A model generated the notes under the pieces. That model was not told where the DNA came from and did no database searches. It worked only from the letters and a program-made list of their open reading frames with translations. A stretch of DNA of 64,000 nt from Rhabditoides inermis (taxonomy: Eukaryota; Nematoda; Chromadorea; Rhabditida; Rhabditidae), in NCBI GenBank assembly GCA_963966185.1, contig CAWZYM010000444.1, positions 40,328 to 104,327 on the forward strand, given 5' to 3'. Position 1 is the stretch's first letter; each line of letters begins with the position of its first letter. Below, piece after piece: positions 39,741 to 52,055 of the stretch. Both the position numbers and the translations under genes were made by a program.

Positions 39741-40294
39741 CCTGTTCTCTCTCCCTCTCTCTCCCTCTCTCTTCCTCTCTCTCTCCCTCTCTCTCCCTCT
39801 CTCTTCCTCTCTCTCCCTCTCTCTCCCTCTCTCTCCGTCTCTCTCCGTCTCTCTCCGTCTCTCTCCGTCTCTCTCCCTCTATCTCCCTCTATCTCCCTCT
39901 CTCTCCCTCTCTCTTCCTCTCTCTTCCACTATCTCCCTTTCTTCCTCTCTCTCTTTCCCCCTCTCTCATCTTTCTGCAATACTTGCTATGTTATCTGCTG
40001 AATCTTACAAAGCACATCTCAAACTCTGGTTAAATATATAATTCTCTCTCCCTCTCTCTCTCCCTCTCTCTCCCTCTCTCTTCCTCTCTCTCTCTTCCTC
40101 TCTCTCTCTCCCTCTATCTCCCTCTCTCTCCCTCTCTCTCCCTCTCTCTCCCTCTCTCTCCCTCTCTCTCCCTCTCTCTCCCTCTCTCTTCCACTATCTC
40201 CCTTTCTTCCTCTCTCTCTTTCCCCCTCTCTCATCTTTCTGCAATACTTGCTATGTTATCCGCTGAATCTTACAAAGCACATCTCAAACTCTGG
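39741..40294. repeat. CT microsatellite with a tandem duplication
   Basis: CT-rich tract in which the segment TCTTTCTGCAATACTTGCTA ... CTCTGGTTAA occurs twice (about 39968-40034 and 40231-40298). The first copy continues as ATATATAATTCTCTC; in the second copy the same continuation appears only after the MITE at 40299-40660. The first copy is therefore an empty-site paralogue. 39250-39740 holds short spurious frames and a GA tract. Confidence 0.85.
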
Positions 40295-40298
40295 TTAA

Positions 40299-40660
40299 AG
40301 GAACAGTGGCGACTTATTTCTGCCACAACCTGCCACAACTCATCATTTTCACACGAGCAAAACATTTGGCAGTAACCGGAATCGAACCCGCAAGCCGCAA
40401 GGCTCGAAGGCCACAACGCAGCGCACAGGCACTGAGCCATGAAGCAAGTGAGAGGGCGTTGTTCATTTGCGCTTATGTTTCCGACCCGAACGTGCAGTAT
40501 TGAAGCGTCGGCGGGTAATTCAAATTTTCGTCTGCATCCGTGGCAGTGGCAGATTCGAAAATAACGCAGAATCGTCGTTCTTTCGCGAAAATTGCAAATG
40601 TGTTTGGTTAATATATTTTTTAATAATACTCCGAGTCAAAAATAAGTCGCCTTTGTTCCT
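40299..40660. mobile_element. TTAA-flanked MITE with tRNA-like core
   Basis: The element is 362 bp with terminal inverted repeats starting AGGAACAGTGGCGACTT and ending AAGTCGCCTTTGTTCCT. TTAA flanks both sides (40295-40298 and 40661-40664). The empty paralogous site near 40031 has a single TTAA. A TTAA duplication is typical of piggyBac-type transposases. On the minus strand the interior has tRNA-like A and B boxes (about 40375-40445, GGTTCGATTCC). A second copy lies at 62246-62600. Confidence 0.85.
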
Positions 40661-41597
40661 TTAAATATATAATTCTCTCTCCCTCTCTCTCCAACAGAAA
40701 CAAACAAATAATTCATGCCCTTCGAAACTCTACTTCATTTGGTGTTGTGCTGTACACGTAAGCGTATAGTCTATAGTTGTGTAGAATTGGGTTTACTTTG
40801 AATACCCTGACCTGTGAGTCCTTAGTTTTCATACTATAGTTGTGTGTTCTCGATAAGTAGCAGTTTGACATTGTCCACACATATAAGTAAAAAAAACGAC
40901 AACATGTTTTACGATTTCATCGTAACATAAATCATACGAAAAAGCTATAACATTGAGTGGATGGAAGGGTATGTCCCATTGTTGTACTAGCTGACTGATC
41001 GCTTAGTAGTGGCAATAAATGCTTTCTCGCGACACTTCATTATTGCATTATTTCTGATGAGTCTTCCTGATGAGATAGATGTTGAGATGATATCCAGTTC
41101 CACATTTTCTATGATATATCTGAATACATAATACATGTCAAAACGTCGTGTGAACCAACCTTTAGATTTCCGGAGTGGAGTGAAGTAGAGCTCTCATATA
41201 TGGAGAGTGAGTAGGAAGGTATGTCCTTTTGCGGTACTGACTGACTAGTAGAGACTATTCGCAAGTGTGGTTTCTCGCCGCACTCCTTTATCGATCTGAG
41301 TGTTCCTGAGAGATAAAATTGCCGCACACACACAGTCTGTCGATAACTACCGATAAGAAAGACGTTGCTTTGATACAGTTGTTAGATAAAACTGTTCTGC
41401 AATCTAGCACAAACACCCTACCAGTCGAAACAAGAGAAAGGACCTCATAGCGAAAACCAGAGTAATTATATTCTCCAGGGCGTGGAATGGGGAACGTACG
41501 GCCTCGCCAGCACCTGTGTGCGCATCGTGTTCTCTAAAATAAGTCGAATGAGAAATGTTTCTTTTTTCTGTGATTGTCCCGCCCGTTTCATCGTTGT

Positions 41598-42460
41598 TCA
41601 ACTAAAAAAACCCGTACCTCTTTTCTCGTCCAATAGGATCCGTCCGGACGAGTTCTGTTTGTTCGGGAAGGCGAACATAGTGTCTAGCGGGATCATGTCC
41701 GTTGCCAAGTTCATGACGACTATGTTGACATATTGTCGCGCGGGGGAACCGTGTATTTTTTCGAAGCTTTGCAATTGTATTTTCACTGGCGTCTTTACCA
41801 CTCGGCTATCCGTCAGATCTCTTATCTCGCCTCTTATCCTCCTCCAGATTGCGCATTCTGGCAATGCTCGCAAGCTGTCGAACGATGTTCGTTGTGCCTT
41901 TGTCCGCTTTCCACGCCACTGTGTAGCCAAAATGCCCTCATTGTTTCCTTGTTGAAACCCCTCTCCGACACGTATTGAACAGACGTGCGTGTGATGTAAG
42001 CGGCGAGGTGCGTTAGAGGCATGATTCGGTCGAACTTACCTCTTCCCACGAAGAACATATATGACGGAATGGTTGTCGGTTTCTCGCTGACAATTCCATA
42101 CGCAATATCATTTTCCGTGAATGCAAAACCCTCATTTAGCCATTTATCGATCACTAACATTCTAGCAGTTACTTTCCCATATGTCGCTGTCTCGCACTGT
42201 CTTATGAGTACCAATTTTTCTACCGCACCGAATACTGAGATTCGGGAATTCTGTTCCCCAGATTTGAGAAAAAATTTCATTCGATTCGATAATTCTCGCC
42301 ATGATTTCGGTGACTTGACCGGGTGCGAAGTCCCTCCTGATCAGCTGTTCGATGTCGCTGAGCGGACGATATCTCTCTTGTTGTCGGCGTTCCATTTCCC
42401 TCGCGCGTAGTCGCAAGGGTCGTTTAATGGGACCTTGATCCCTTCCATCCTAAACTATTG
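41598..42460 (-). pseudogene. Decayed ORF of unknown function
   Basis: Minus-strand frames with protein-like composition follow each other but shift: REMERRQQERYRPLSDIEQL ... SQIWGTEFPNLS, a shift near 42235, FGAVEKLVLIRQ ... FVGRGKFDRIMPLTHLAAYI, then all three frames are partly open near 41900. No domain is recognised. It could be a decayed capsid-like or host gene. The 40665-41597 stretch upstream holds a dispersed short repeat near 41196 and nothing else I can name. Confidence 0.4.
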
Positions 42461-42512
42461 ATTCTTATCACGCATTCTTACATCTCCTTCGTGTTGTCTT
42501 AAAACGCGGCGC

Positions 42513-42570
<58 letters not shown>
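42513..42570. repeat. (TA)n microsatellite
   Basis: About 27 TA units. From 42571 to 44140 I see AT-rich sequence with short spurious frames and no gene. Confidence 0.95.
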
Positions 42571-42572
<2 letters not shown>

Positions 42573-44142
42573 CATATATATACAAGACTAGTACTAACTC
42601 AGACTGTGCTTTTCTCGAAATTATTAGATTTACTGCACAACCATAAGAGACAAATGGAAGATTCACACTGTCACACACAATTCAAATCTCAATCAATCTG
42701 AGCCAGCTACCAAATCGGCATCGATGACGCTGTTTTTGCTTCATAAACCTTTTCAATTTTTTTGCTTACTGACTAAGATTTTTTGTATGTAGACATAAAC
42801 ATACCAGACTGCGACTGCTAAAAAAAAATCGATTACACCACTGTAACAGCATGAGTTGCTATTATTCTCACGTCTCACAAGTTTTTGGAAATAAACTCAA
42901 ACACTTACATGTGAACGCAAACACTTGTACATACAATTACAACGAAATCATGGTATTTGGAGCCAATGCGCAGGTATTGTAGGATTGGTGATCGGTCATT
43001 GCGCCCCTGGCACAGTCACCTCCGCACCACGCTCTCACTTTTCGCGCCACTTTCGCGTACTTGTTGCAAAAGTTTATTTCTTGTCCATGCTCAATAATAT
43101 TTTAAATAACGGTTCCTTCAAATAAGCTGAAACAGCTTCTTATGCTCGCATCGTTGTAAATTGCGGGGTGAGCCCGTTCCAAGATTTTATCACACTTTTG
43201 TCTGATGAAACAAAAACAACAGAAAGTGTTCTGATCATCAGATAATGTTACTGTATGACAGTTTCAATCACACAACTTTAGTTCTCAAAAATCTCTTGAA
43301 TCAATGATTCAATACCATATTACGCATTCATCGCGCCGACTGATACTGAAAAGTCTCTCTAAAACCGCTCCAATTCATTTTATCACACATTTTCATTTTT
43401 TTGGCATGCACAATCAGATTGAGAATTTAGTTTTGTAGCATATTGTTACTTTGAACTATTTTAGGAAACGTAGCGAGTCTCGAAAAATCCCGGAAAAGGG
43501 CCGCGGGTGAGCTCTCTCGAGTGATCGTAAGAGCCACCTATTCACGGCCGCTCTAACCGTCTGGCGCGAGTGTGCTCTCTCTCTTTCCCGTTACGTTTCT
43601 CTGTCTCGTTTTCTCATGCCAGCTTCAACGTGCGAGAGGAATTGACTCCCGAGATAGGTCTCTCCCCCCGAAACAACACTTTTGACGTTGAGGGCATCAG
43701 AAGGCAGTGACGCCAATGAGACCCGGAGGATTCGAAGGTACCATCAGATGGTCAAGATAGTTTCCGAGGCTACTGCAAAAAATCTTTTCTTAGTTGACAA
43801 AACTACGGATTTTTTCTCGATTTTGTGCAAGGCCCTTTGAAAGTGTCTCTTTTTCTATGACTCTCTTCTGCACATCGCCGTAAAGCGTGTAGCGCGCTCT
43901 CTCACCAAAAAACCAATAATAAGTGATATCTGGTGATATAGGAGGAATCAAGGAATTCTGTAAACGCAGCTGGCTGCAGTTTGCTCGAAAGTAGCACATA
44001 GTTACGAACGGCTATGATAGCACTTTTGGCAAAGGATTTGTAGGCAGAAGAACGGAACGGCAGTTTTGCGCAAACGATAACATATATAACAAAGGTGACA
44101 ATCGAGATATCGATACATCCATACATCCCGACAACAAAGACT

Positions 44143-47100
44143 CTATTTCGACGGACGAGTCGGCCTCCCGTCCTCCAATTGGGGGTAGTGCGCCTGGCGC
44201 CACCTAATCTCCCTAAGGGCGTCCAACGGTTCCGCGTCGACGTCGCCGTCTCCCGGCCCCGCCTCGGCGCCCACCTCCTTCTCCACAAACTGCATGCGCT
44301 CCTTCAACTTCTCATTCTCCTCCCTCCCTCCAAGTGGGGGTAGTGCGCCTGGCGCCACCTAATCTCCCTAAGGGCGTCCAACGGGTCCGCGTCGACGTCG
44401 CCGTCTCCCGGCCCCGCCTCGGCGCCCACCTCCTTCTCCACAAACTGCATGCGCTCCTTCAACTTCTCATTCTCCTCCCTCCCTCCAAGTGGGGGTAGTG
44501 CGCCTGGCGCCACCTAATCTCCCTAAGGGCGTCCAACGGGTCCGCGTCGACGTCGCCGTCTCCCGGCCCCGCCTCGGCGCCCACCTCCTTCTCCACAAAC
44601 TGCATGCGCTCCTTCAACTCCTCATTCTCCTCCCTCCCTCCAAGTGGGGGTAGTGCGCCTGGCGCCACCTAATCTCCCTAAGGGCGTCCAACGGGTCCGC
44701 GTCGACGTCGCCGTCTCCCGGCCCCGCCTCGGCGCCCACCTCCTTCTCCACAAACTGCATGCGCTCCTTCAACTCCTCATTCTCCTCCCTCCCTCCAAGT
44801 GGGGGTAGTGCGCCTGGCGCCACCTAATCTCCCTAAGGGCGTCCAACGGGTCCGCGTCGACGTCGCCGTCTCCCGGCCCCGCCTCGGCGCCCACCTCCTT
44901 CTCCACAAACTGCATGCGCTCCTTCAACTCCTCATTCTCCTCCCTCCCTCCAAGTGGGGGTAGTGCGCCTGGCGCCACCTAATCTCCCTAAGGGCGTCCA
45001 ACGGGTCCGCGTCGACGTCGCCGTCTCCCGGCCCCGCCTCGGCGCCCACCTCCTTCTCCACAAACTGCATGCGCTCCTTCAACTCCTCATTTTCCTCCCT
45101 CCCTCCAAGTGGGGGTAGTGCGCCTGGCGCCACCTAATCTCCCTAAGGGCGTCCAACGGGTCCGCGTCGACGTCGCCGTCTCCCGGCCCCACCTCGGCGC
45201 CCACCTCCTTCTCCACAAACTGCATGCGCTCCTTCAACTTCTCATTCTCCTCCCTCCCTCCAAGTGGGGGTAGTGCGCCTGGCGCCACCTAATCTCCCTA
45301 AGGGCGTCCAACGAGTCCGCGTCGACGTCGCCGTCTCCCGGCCCCGCCTCGGCGCCCACCTCCTTCTTCACAAACTGCATGCGCTCCTTCAACTTCTCAT
45401 TCTCCTCCCTCCCTCCAAGTGGGGGTAGTGCGCCTGGCGCCACCTAATCTCCCTAAGGGCGTCCAACGGGTCCGCGTCGACGTCGCCGTCTCCCGGCCCC
45501 GCCTCGGCGCCCACCTCCTTCTCCACTAACTGCATGCGCTCCTTCAACTCCTCATTCTCCTCCCTCCCTCCAAGTGGGGGTAGTGCGCCTGGCGCCACCT
45601 AATCTCCCTAAGGGCGTCCAACGGGTCCGCGTCGACGTCGCCGTCTCCCGGCCCCGCCTCGGCGCCCACCCCCTTTTCCACAAACTGCATGCGGTCCTTC
45701 AACTTCTCACTCTCCTCCCTCCCTCCAAGTGGGGTAGTGCGCCTGGCGCCACCTAATCTCCCTAAGGGCGTCCAACGGGTCCGCGTCGACGTCGCCGTCT
45801 CCCGGCCCCGCCTCGGCGCCCATCTCCTTCTCCACAAACTGCATGCGCTCCTTCAACTTCTCATTCTCCTCCCTCCCTCCAAATGGGGGTAGTGCGCCTG
45901 GCGCCACCTAATCTCCCTAAGGGCGTCCAACGGGTCCGCGTCGACGTCGCCGTCTCCCGGCCCCGCCTCGGCGCCCACCTCCTTCTCCACAAACTGCATG
46001 CGCTCCTTCAACTTCTCATTCTCCTCCCTCCCTCCAAGTGGGGGTAGTGCGCCTGGCGCCACCTAATCTCCCTAAGGGCGTCCAACGGGTCCGCGTCGAC
46101 GTCGCCGTCTCCCGGCCCCGCCTCGGCGCCCACCTCCTTCTCCACAAACTGCATGCGCTCCTTCAACTTCTCATTCTCCTCACTCCCTCCAAGTGGGGGT
46201 AGTGCGCCTGGCGCCACCTAATCTCCCTAAGGGCGTCCAACGGGTCCGCGTCGACGTCGCCGTCTCCCGGCCCCGCCTCGGCGCCCACCTCCTTCTCCAC
46301 AAACTGCATGCGCTCCTTCAACTTCTCATTCTCCTCCCTCCCTCCAAGTGGGGGTAGTGCGCCTGGCGCCACCTAATCTCCCTAAGGGCGTCCAACGGGT
46401 CCGCGTCGACGTCGCCGTCTCCCGGCCCCGCCTCGGCGCCCACCTCCTTCTCCACAAACTGCATGCGCTCCTTCAACTTCTCATTCTCCTCCCGCCCTCC
46501 AAGTGGGGGTAGTGCGCCTGGCGCAACCTAATCTCCCTAAGGGCGTCCAACGGGTCCGCGTCGACGTCGCCGTCTCCCGGCCCCGCCTCGGCGCCCACCT
46601 CCTTCTTCACAAACTGCATGCGCTTCTTCAACTTCTCATTCTCCTCCCTCCCTCCAAGTGGGGGTAGTGCGCCTGGCGCCACCTAATCTCCCTAAGGGCG
46701 TCCAACGGGTCCGCGTCGACGTCGCCGTCTCCCGGCCCCGCCTCGGCGCCCACCTCCTTCTCCACAAACTGCATGCGCTCCTTCAACTTCTCATTCTCCT
46801 CCCTCCCTCCAAGTGGGGGTAGTGCGCCTGGCGCCACCTAATCTCCCTAAGGGCGTCCAACGGGTCCGCGTCGACGTCGCCGTCTCCCGGCCCCGCCTCG
46901 GCGCCCACCTCCTTCTCCACAAACTGCATGCGCTCCTTCAACTTCTCATTCTCCTCCCTCCCTCCAAGTGGGGGTAGTGCGCCTGGCGCCACCTAATCTC
47001 CCTAAGGGCGTCCAACGGGTCCGCGTCGACGTCGCCGTCTCCCGGCCCCGCCTCGGCGCCCACCTCCTTCTCCACAAACTGCATGCGCTCCTTCAACTTC

Positions 47101-48275
47101 TCATTCTCCTCCCGCCCTCCAAGTGGGGGTAGTGCGCCTGGCGCAACCTAATCTCCCTAAGGGCGTCCAACGGGTCCGCGTCGACGTCGCCGTCTCCCGG
47201 CCCCGCCTCGGCGCCCACCTCCTTCTCCACAAACTGCATGCGCTCCTTCAACTTCTCATTCTCCTCCCTCCCTCCAAGTGGGGGTAGTGCGCCTGGCGCC
47301 ACCTAATCTCCCTAAGGGCGTCCAACGGGTCCGCGTCGACGTCGCCGTCTCCCGGCCCCGCCTCGGCGCCCACCTCCTTCTCCACAAACTGCATGCGCTT
47401 CTTCAACTTCTCATTCTCCTCCCTCCCTCCAAGTGGGGGTAGTGCGCCTGGCGCCACCTAATCTCCCTAAGGGCGTCCAACGGGTCCGCGTCGACGTCGC
47501 CGTCTCCCGGCCCCGCCTCGGCGCCCACCTCCTTCTCCACAAACTGCATGCGCTCCTTCAACTTCTCATTCTCCTCCCGCCCTCCAAGTGGGGGTAGTGC
47601 GCCTGGCGCAACCTAATCTCCCTAAGGGCGTCCAACGGGTCCGCGTCGACGTCGCCGTCTCCCGGCCCCGCCTCGGCGCCCACCTCCTTCTCCACAAACT
47701 GCATGCGCTCCTTCAACTCCTCATTCTCCTCCCTCCCTCCAAGTGGGGGTAGTGCGCCTGGCGCCACCTAATCTCCCTAAGGGCGTCCAACGGGTCCGCG
47801 TCGACGTCGCCGTCTCCCGGCCCCGCCTCGGCGCCCACCTCCTTCTCCACAAACTGCATGCGCTCCTTCAACTTCTCATTCTCCTCCCTCAGCATCCTGA
47901 TTCTCCGTTCTCATCTCGCTCACTTGACGCTCCAGCCTTCGCATGGTTTCCTGCAAACCAGCATGTGGGCTTCTAAGTGATCATGGTCCCGATCTTTTTC
48001 ATAGTTCCCCTATCTTATGTACATATGTATTATTCCATGTTGTCCATCGCTGCAAAATACTACGGTATTTGATTGACAGCAAAATAGGAGTATCCTGTCA
48101 GTTATTTGCATAGACCTTTTTTCTCTCTGGCGTTGTCCCCTTTTCAAATGTTTTCTTTCCATCCCCGTACACGTGTCCCACTCACAATCATCCATGCGTA
48201 TCCTTGGCGATCCTGGCCGCCCGTCCACACCGTCTTTCCGCTAACCTGCTGCTTGTGGTGGTTGTAGCCGTTCAT
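44143..48275 (-). CDS. Coiled-coil (bZIP-like) protein gene interrupted by 155-bp repeats
   Basis: Exon 48275-48246 (MNGYNHHKQQ, ATG directly after a CCAG acceptor) splices in phase 0 to the exon starting 47950 (ETMRRLERQVSEMRTENQ). One extra base near 47896 then shifts the frame; beyond it, MLREENEKLKERMQFVEKE continues a leucine-heptad coil, followed by an acidic GDGDVDADPLDALREI. The bases encoding this latter part are tandemly repeated about 24 times. After the last copy the frame ends naturally (LEDGRPTRPSK, stop at 44143). A single-copy ancestor would encode roughly 90 residues. Because 155 is not a multiple of 3, each copy shifts frame and meets a stop, so the array is not translated through unless spliced out. 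No basic DNA-binding region is evident. The function is unknown. Confidence 0.5.
44190..47890. repeat. 155-bp GC-rich minisatellite, about 24 copies
   Basis: Units are nearly identical; one has lost a single base (near 45731). Variant units with CCCGCCCTCC and GCGCAACC recur near 46491, 47111 and 47576, spaced 620 and 465 bp (4 and 3 units), which points to recent segmental amplification. The unit is derived from the coiled-coil gene. Confidence 0.97.
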
Positions 48276-49013
48276 CTGGAATTTTTTATCTTCATTTTAT
48301 AAATTCTCGTTCATTAAAACAGTGTGCGAATACGGTAAAAACGGCGGCAATCGAAGAATCGAAAACTAGAGTTGTAAGTGTACTCTATAAGAGCACTACT
48401 TTGCGAAAATTGGGTTCTGTAGCGTGAATTTGGAGAGAGTAATTAAGTTCTCTGGATTTTGTTTAAACTGCAAAGTTCCCCTTTTCCCTAAAGTCAGACC
48501 ACCAACCACACGACACGAATCGCGCAGTCAAATAGTTTGGCGTGGGTCGTTAGCGTGCCTAAATGCAGCGAGAGAGAAAATGGCTGCACTTTTCTTAATC
48601 GACCCAACACTAGTGTGAACCAACCTCAAAATTCCGGACTGAAGTATATCTCTCATGTATGGAGAGTGGTAGTGGAATGCATGTCCGATTGCTTCACTCG
48701 ACTCGTTGCCTTTTGTAGTGGCGATAGACAAGTGAGATTGCTCGCGGCACCCTCTGTTGAAATGCACAAGTGTCTGTCGCATTCCCCCAGGATACACTCT
48801 GTATTCTGTTCTATCCTCACTCTAGAAGATGTTCCGATTAGAATGTCTATAGCACTGCGCAGTCTGCTCGACTCTTCTACAGTCTGCCACATGCCCTCGG
48901 GCCAGACTTCATTCCAGAAGTCGAAACCGGACGTACATAGTTGCCTGTGGTACGCAGTAACTGCCCGCAGGCAACGATTGGCAATCTGTCCCGGAATGAA
49001 GATGGACAGACTC

Positions 49014-49056
<43 letters not shown>

Positions 49057-49339
49057 TGGGTACATCCACTCCCTCTGCTCTCGCACACTCACACGCGATA
49101 TCTCCCCCTGTATTGCCGAGCTTCTGCGAGGTCAGCTGGCACAATAAAAGAACCGGAGGAATGCTGATACAAGTTTTTATTGCCGGAAATGCTAACAATG
49201 CTTACAATCATAGATGAATACTACACCAATGCTGATAATAGTAACTCGTCGGGCATCTCGCAGAATGTTCCTGCATGTGACGGGGCGATCCACAGTGATT
49301 GCATCGCTTCAGCTTTCTGCATTTGGAGGTGGGTTGAGG
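48276..49339. other. No gene recognised; CT tract and dispersed repeat
   Basis: A long plus-strand frame spans parts of this stretch but its composition is driven by a CT tract (49018-49053). The dispersed TATGGAGAGTGG repeat lies at 48656-48686. Confidence 0.4.
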
Positions 49340-49368
49340 CCCCACGCATCTCATACAGATGCGTGGGG
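49340..49368. repeat. Perfect 12-bp hairpin
   Basis: CCCCACGCATCT (49340-49351), a five-base loop, then AGATGCGTGGGG (49357-49368). It ends 15 bp before the first recognisable RT codons of the retrotransposon. Confidence 0.8.
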
Positions 49369-49383
49369 ATTTCGTTTCGTTTC

Positions 49384-50790
49384 GGATTTCGTTCTAAACG
49401 GAGTACTGACTCCCAACTCCTTTTGTTCATGAGTGATCTAGTAAATGCCGAAAACAGGAGCATGTGCACTGACGTGCTCTACATCGATTTCTCGAAAGCA
49501 TTCGATCGAGTGAGTCATCCAAAGCTTTTTGCTAAGCTGTCGTCGCTGGGAGTGACGGGCGAGCTACACGCGTGGCTGCGCTCGTGGCTCACCGGCCGGA
49601 CACAACGAGTGCAGGTGGAGGGAGAGCTGAGTGCGCCTGAAGCTGTCCTCTCCGGAGTGCCCCAAGGGTCCGTTCTCGGACACCTTCTCTTCCTACTCTT
49701 CGTCAACGATCTACCTTCCCGGATGCCCCCGAACGTCAACATCTACCTGTTTGCCGACGACGCCAAGATCTCAACGTCCTTCAAGCCATCTGCCTCACCC
49801 GATGCGCTAGCGGCTGCTGCGAGAGCATTGGAGCGATGGATCGAGGAGTGGGAGATGCAAGTCTGCGCCAGCAAGTGTGCCGTTGTCCACGTCGGAAAAA
49901 AGAACCCGCGTCACGTCTACAACCTTTGTGGTTCGCCAGTTCCGTCCAGCGAGGAGATACGCGATCTCGGAGTCATCGTCTCTTCCAACCTCACCTTCCG
50001 TCAACACGTCAACACCATTGCTTCCAAGGCAACAAAGAAGATCAACTTCCTCTTCCTGTCGCTGAAAACAAGAAACGAAGCCGTTCTTGTCAATGCGTAT
50101 GCCATCTATGTGCGTTCGATTGTTGAATACGCTAGTGTGATCTACAGTCCACTGTACGACATGGACATCAACACGTTGGATTCTATCCAGAACCTGTTTT
50201 TATCTCGCTTGGCTTTCCGATGCAAGCTTTCACACCTATCGCATGCAGCGCTTCGCTCTCGGCTTGGCCTTGAAACGCTTGAGAGAAGAAGACAACTCAA
50301 TGACTTATGTTACTTCTTCAGGCTAAAGTCCGGGAAGATCGACCTGCCTCTCTCTGTTCTCTTCGACGAGCGTCCGAGCTCCACCCGTGGTCTGCCGATC
50401 AAGTACTACCCCCGCACAAACGCCAAAAGTAACACGACAAAAGCTTTCTATCCTTATAGGGTCTACACTACTGTTAACGCTTTTTACCCTGAGATATTTG
50501 ACTGCTGGATCACCAGTACTTTCCGCAAGCACGTTGAATCGATTACGTGAAGAGTCACATCGTTACTCATTTTCTGTTGTACTTCCATAGGCTCTTGACT
50601 CCTATACGCTATACGGCTTCACAATAGCCTTTGAAGCCTCTGCCTCCCCCTGCCTCTCTAACATGAACTGTCACTACATTGTTAATTTTCATTAACCTTC
50701 TGCCTCGTATAAGTGCTACCTAGCCTTCGAATGCCTCAAATAATTGTGCTGAATGTAACACCTTGTGCAATTAATAAATATTATTATACA
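49384..50790 (+). mobile_element. 5'-truncated CR1/Jockey-type non-LTR retrotransposon
   Basis: One intact frame runs from GFRSKRSTDSQLLLF to the TGA at 50548-50550. RT motifs are clear: LYIDFSKAFDRVSHPKL (A), SGVPQGSVLGHLLFLLF (B), IYLFADDAKI (C), then the thumb region and a C-terminal part. The endonuclease and the first RT motifs are missing, as usual for 5'-truncated insertions. The roughly 235-bp 3' UTR ends with AATAAA and a short ATT tail at about 50785. The intact frame suggests a fairly recent insertion. Confidence 0.85.
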
Positions 50791-52055
50791 GAGCAGCCTG
50801 GTGCAGTGGCGGCGTCTCTCCGCTCCGCTGCGAGCTCTGCCGTCGCTGCGTCTTAGTAAATCGGCTGGCAGTCGAACATCTGCAAAAGGAGATTAGAATG
50901 CTAAAATGCTGGTGAGGTTTATGGAATGACAGCTTAGAAGTTGTAGCTACTCTCGTAGAAACGCTGTCTTAGAAACTCACCTTTTCGTTTCTTTGATGAT
51001 CCGACTCCCGTATATGGAGGGATGGGAGGAATGTATGTCCCAAAGAATGAATGACTGTGGGGAACGCGAGGGGCGTGTCAGAATGTCAGAATGTCAGAAT
51101 GACAGCATCATAAAAACGTCGAGCCATGGGCATATGGCGGATATCTGTTACTCGCAGGGAGTCTGTTGCGTACACTGTAGTTGCGAGAGCGCCAATATAA
51201 GCAATACAAGTGTTGTATAATCCGACAGCAATATAGAACTGTCCTCTCCGGCGTGACCCCTGGAAAAGTCGGCACCTGGAGCATGCCTCTCTCCCTCCCT
51301 CTCTTTCTCCCTCCCCTCTCTCTCTCCCTCCCCCCTGTTCCCCCCTTTCTCTCTCCCTCCCTCTCTTTCTCCCTCCCCCTCTCTCTCTCCCTCACCCTCT
51401 CTCTCTCCCCCTCTCTCTCCCCTCTTTCTCTCTCCCTCCCTCTCTTTCTCTCTCATTCTCTTCCGACAGTCTTCATATACGCGAGCAAAGCACAAGCAAA
51501 AAGAGGGCAGAACGAGTGAATGTGAACGACTAGTCAACGGCGAATTCGTACATTCTGATGAGATTCGGTATCTAATAAAAACAATCTGGTCGCAATTTAC
51601 AAAAAAAAACACAAATCACTTGAGAAAATGCAAGCTGATCATTTCAAATGTAACACAACCACACTCACCCCAAGCGGGGTGCATAGTTCCTGAAGACCTT
51701 CAGCCCGGGGCGATTCTCCATGGGAATATGGGAGAGGGGGATGCAAAGGCGATTCGACCCCGACATAGTCCGAAGAAACTAGAAAACAAAAACACAGTAA
51801 AATGATTAAGGAACTAAGTGAGGACACACAAACGCAAGTGAAGGAAGTGTACACTATAAAACATTCAGACGAGTGAATTTGGTCAGAAGTAAGGTGCGAG
51901 AAGCCGAGGGTTCCCACACAACGTTTGAAGGCCGACAAGATGAGTCAATACTAGGAGCGGCAAGCTACAGTAACCCACACACCACACAAAAAACAACAAA
52001 AGTTTATCATATTACTGTGCCACACAATACACAATACATAAACTGTAACAGCCTA
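50791..52055. other. No gene recognised
   Basis: Holds the dispersed repeat at 51011-51040, a CT tract at 51283-51465, and short frames without domains. Confidence 0.4.

Noticed and set aside
48537..49217. 226-codon plus-strand ORF
   Set aside because: It crosses a CT microsatellite and a dispersed repeat and has no domain; the antisense frame is equally open.
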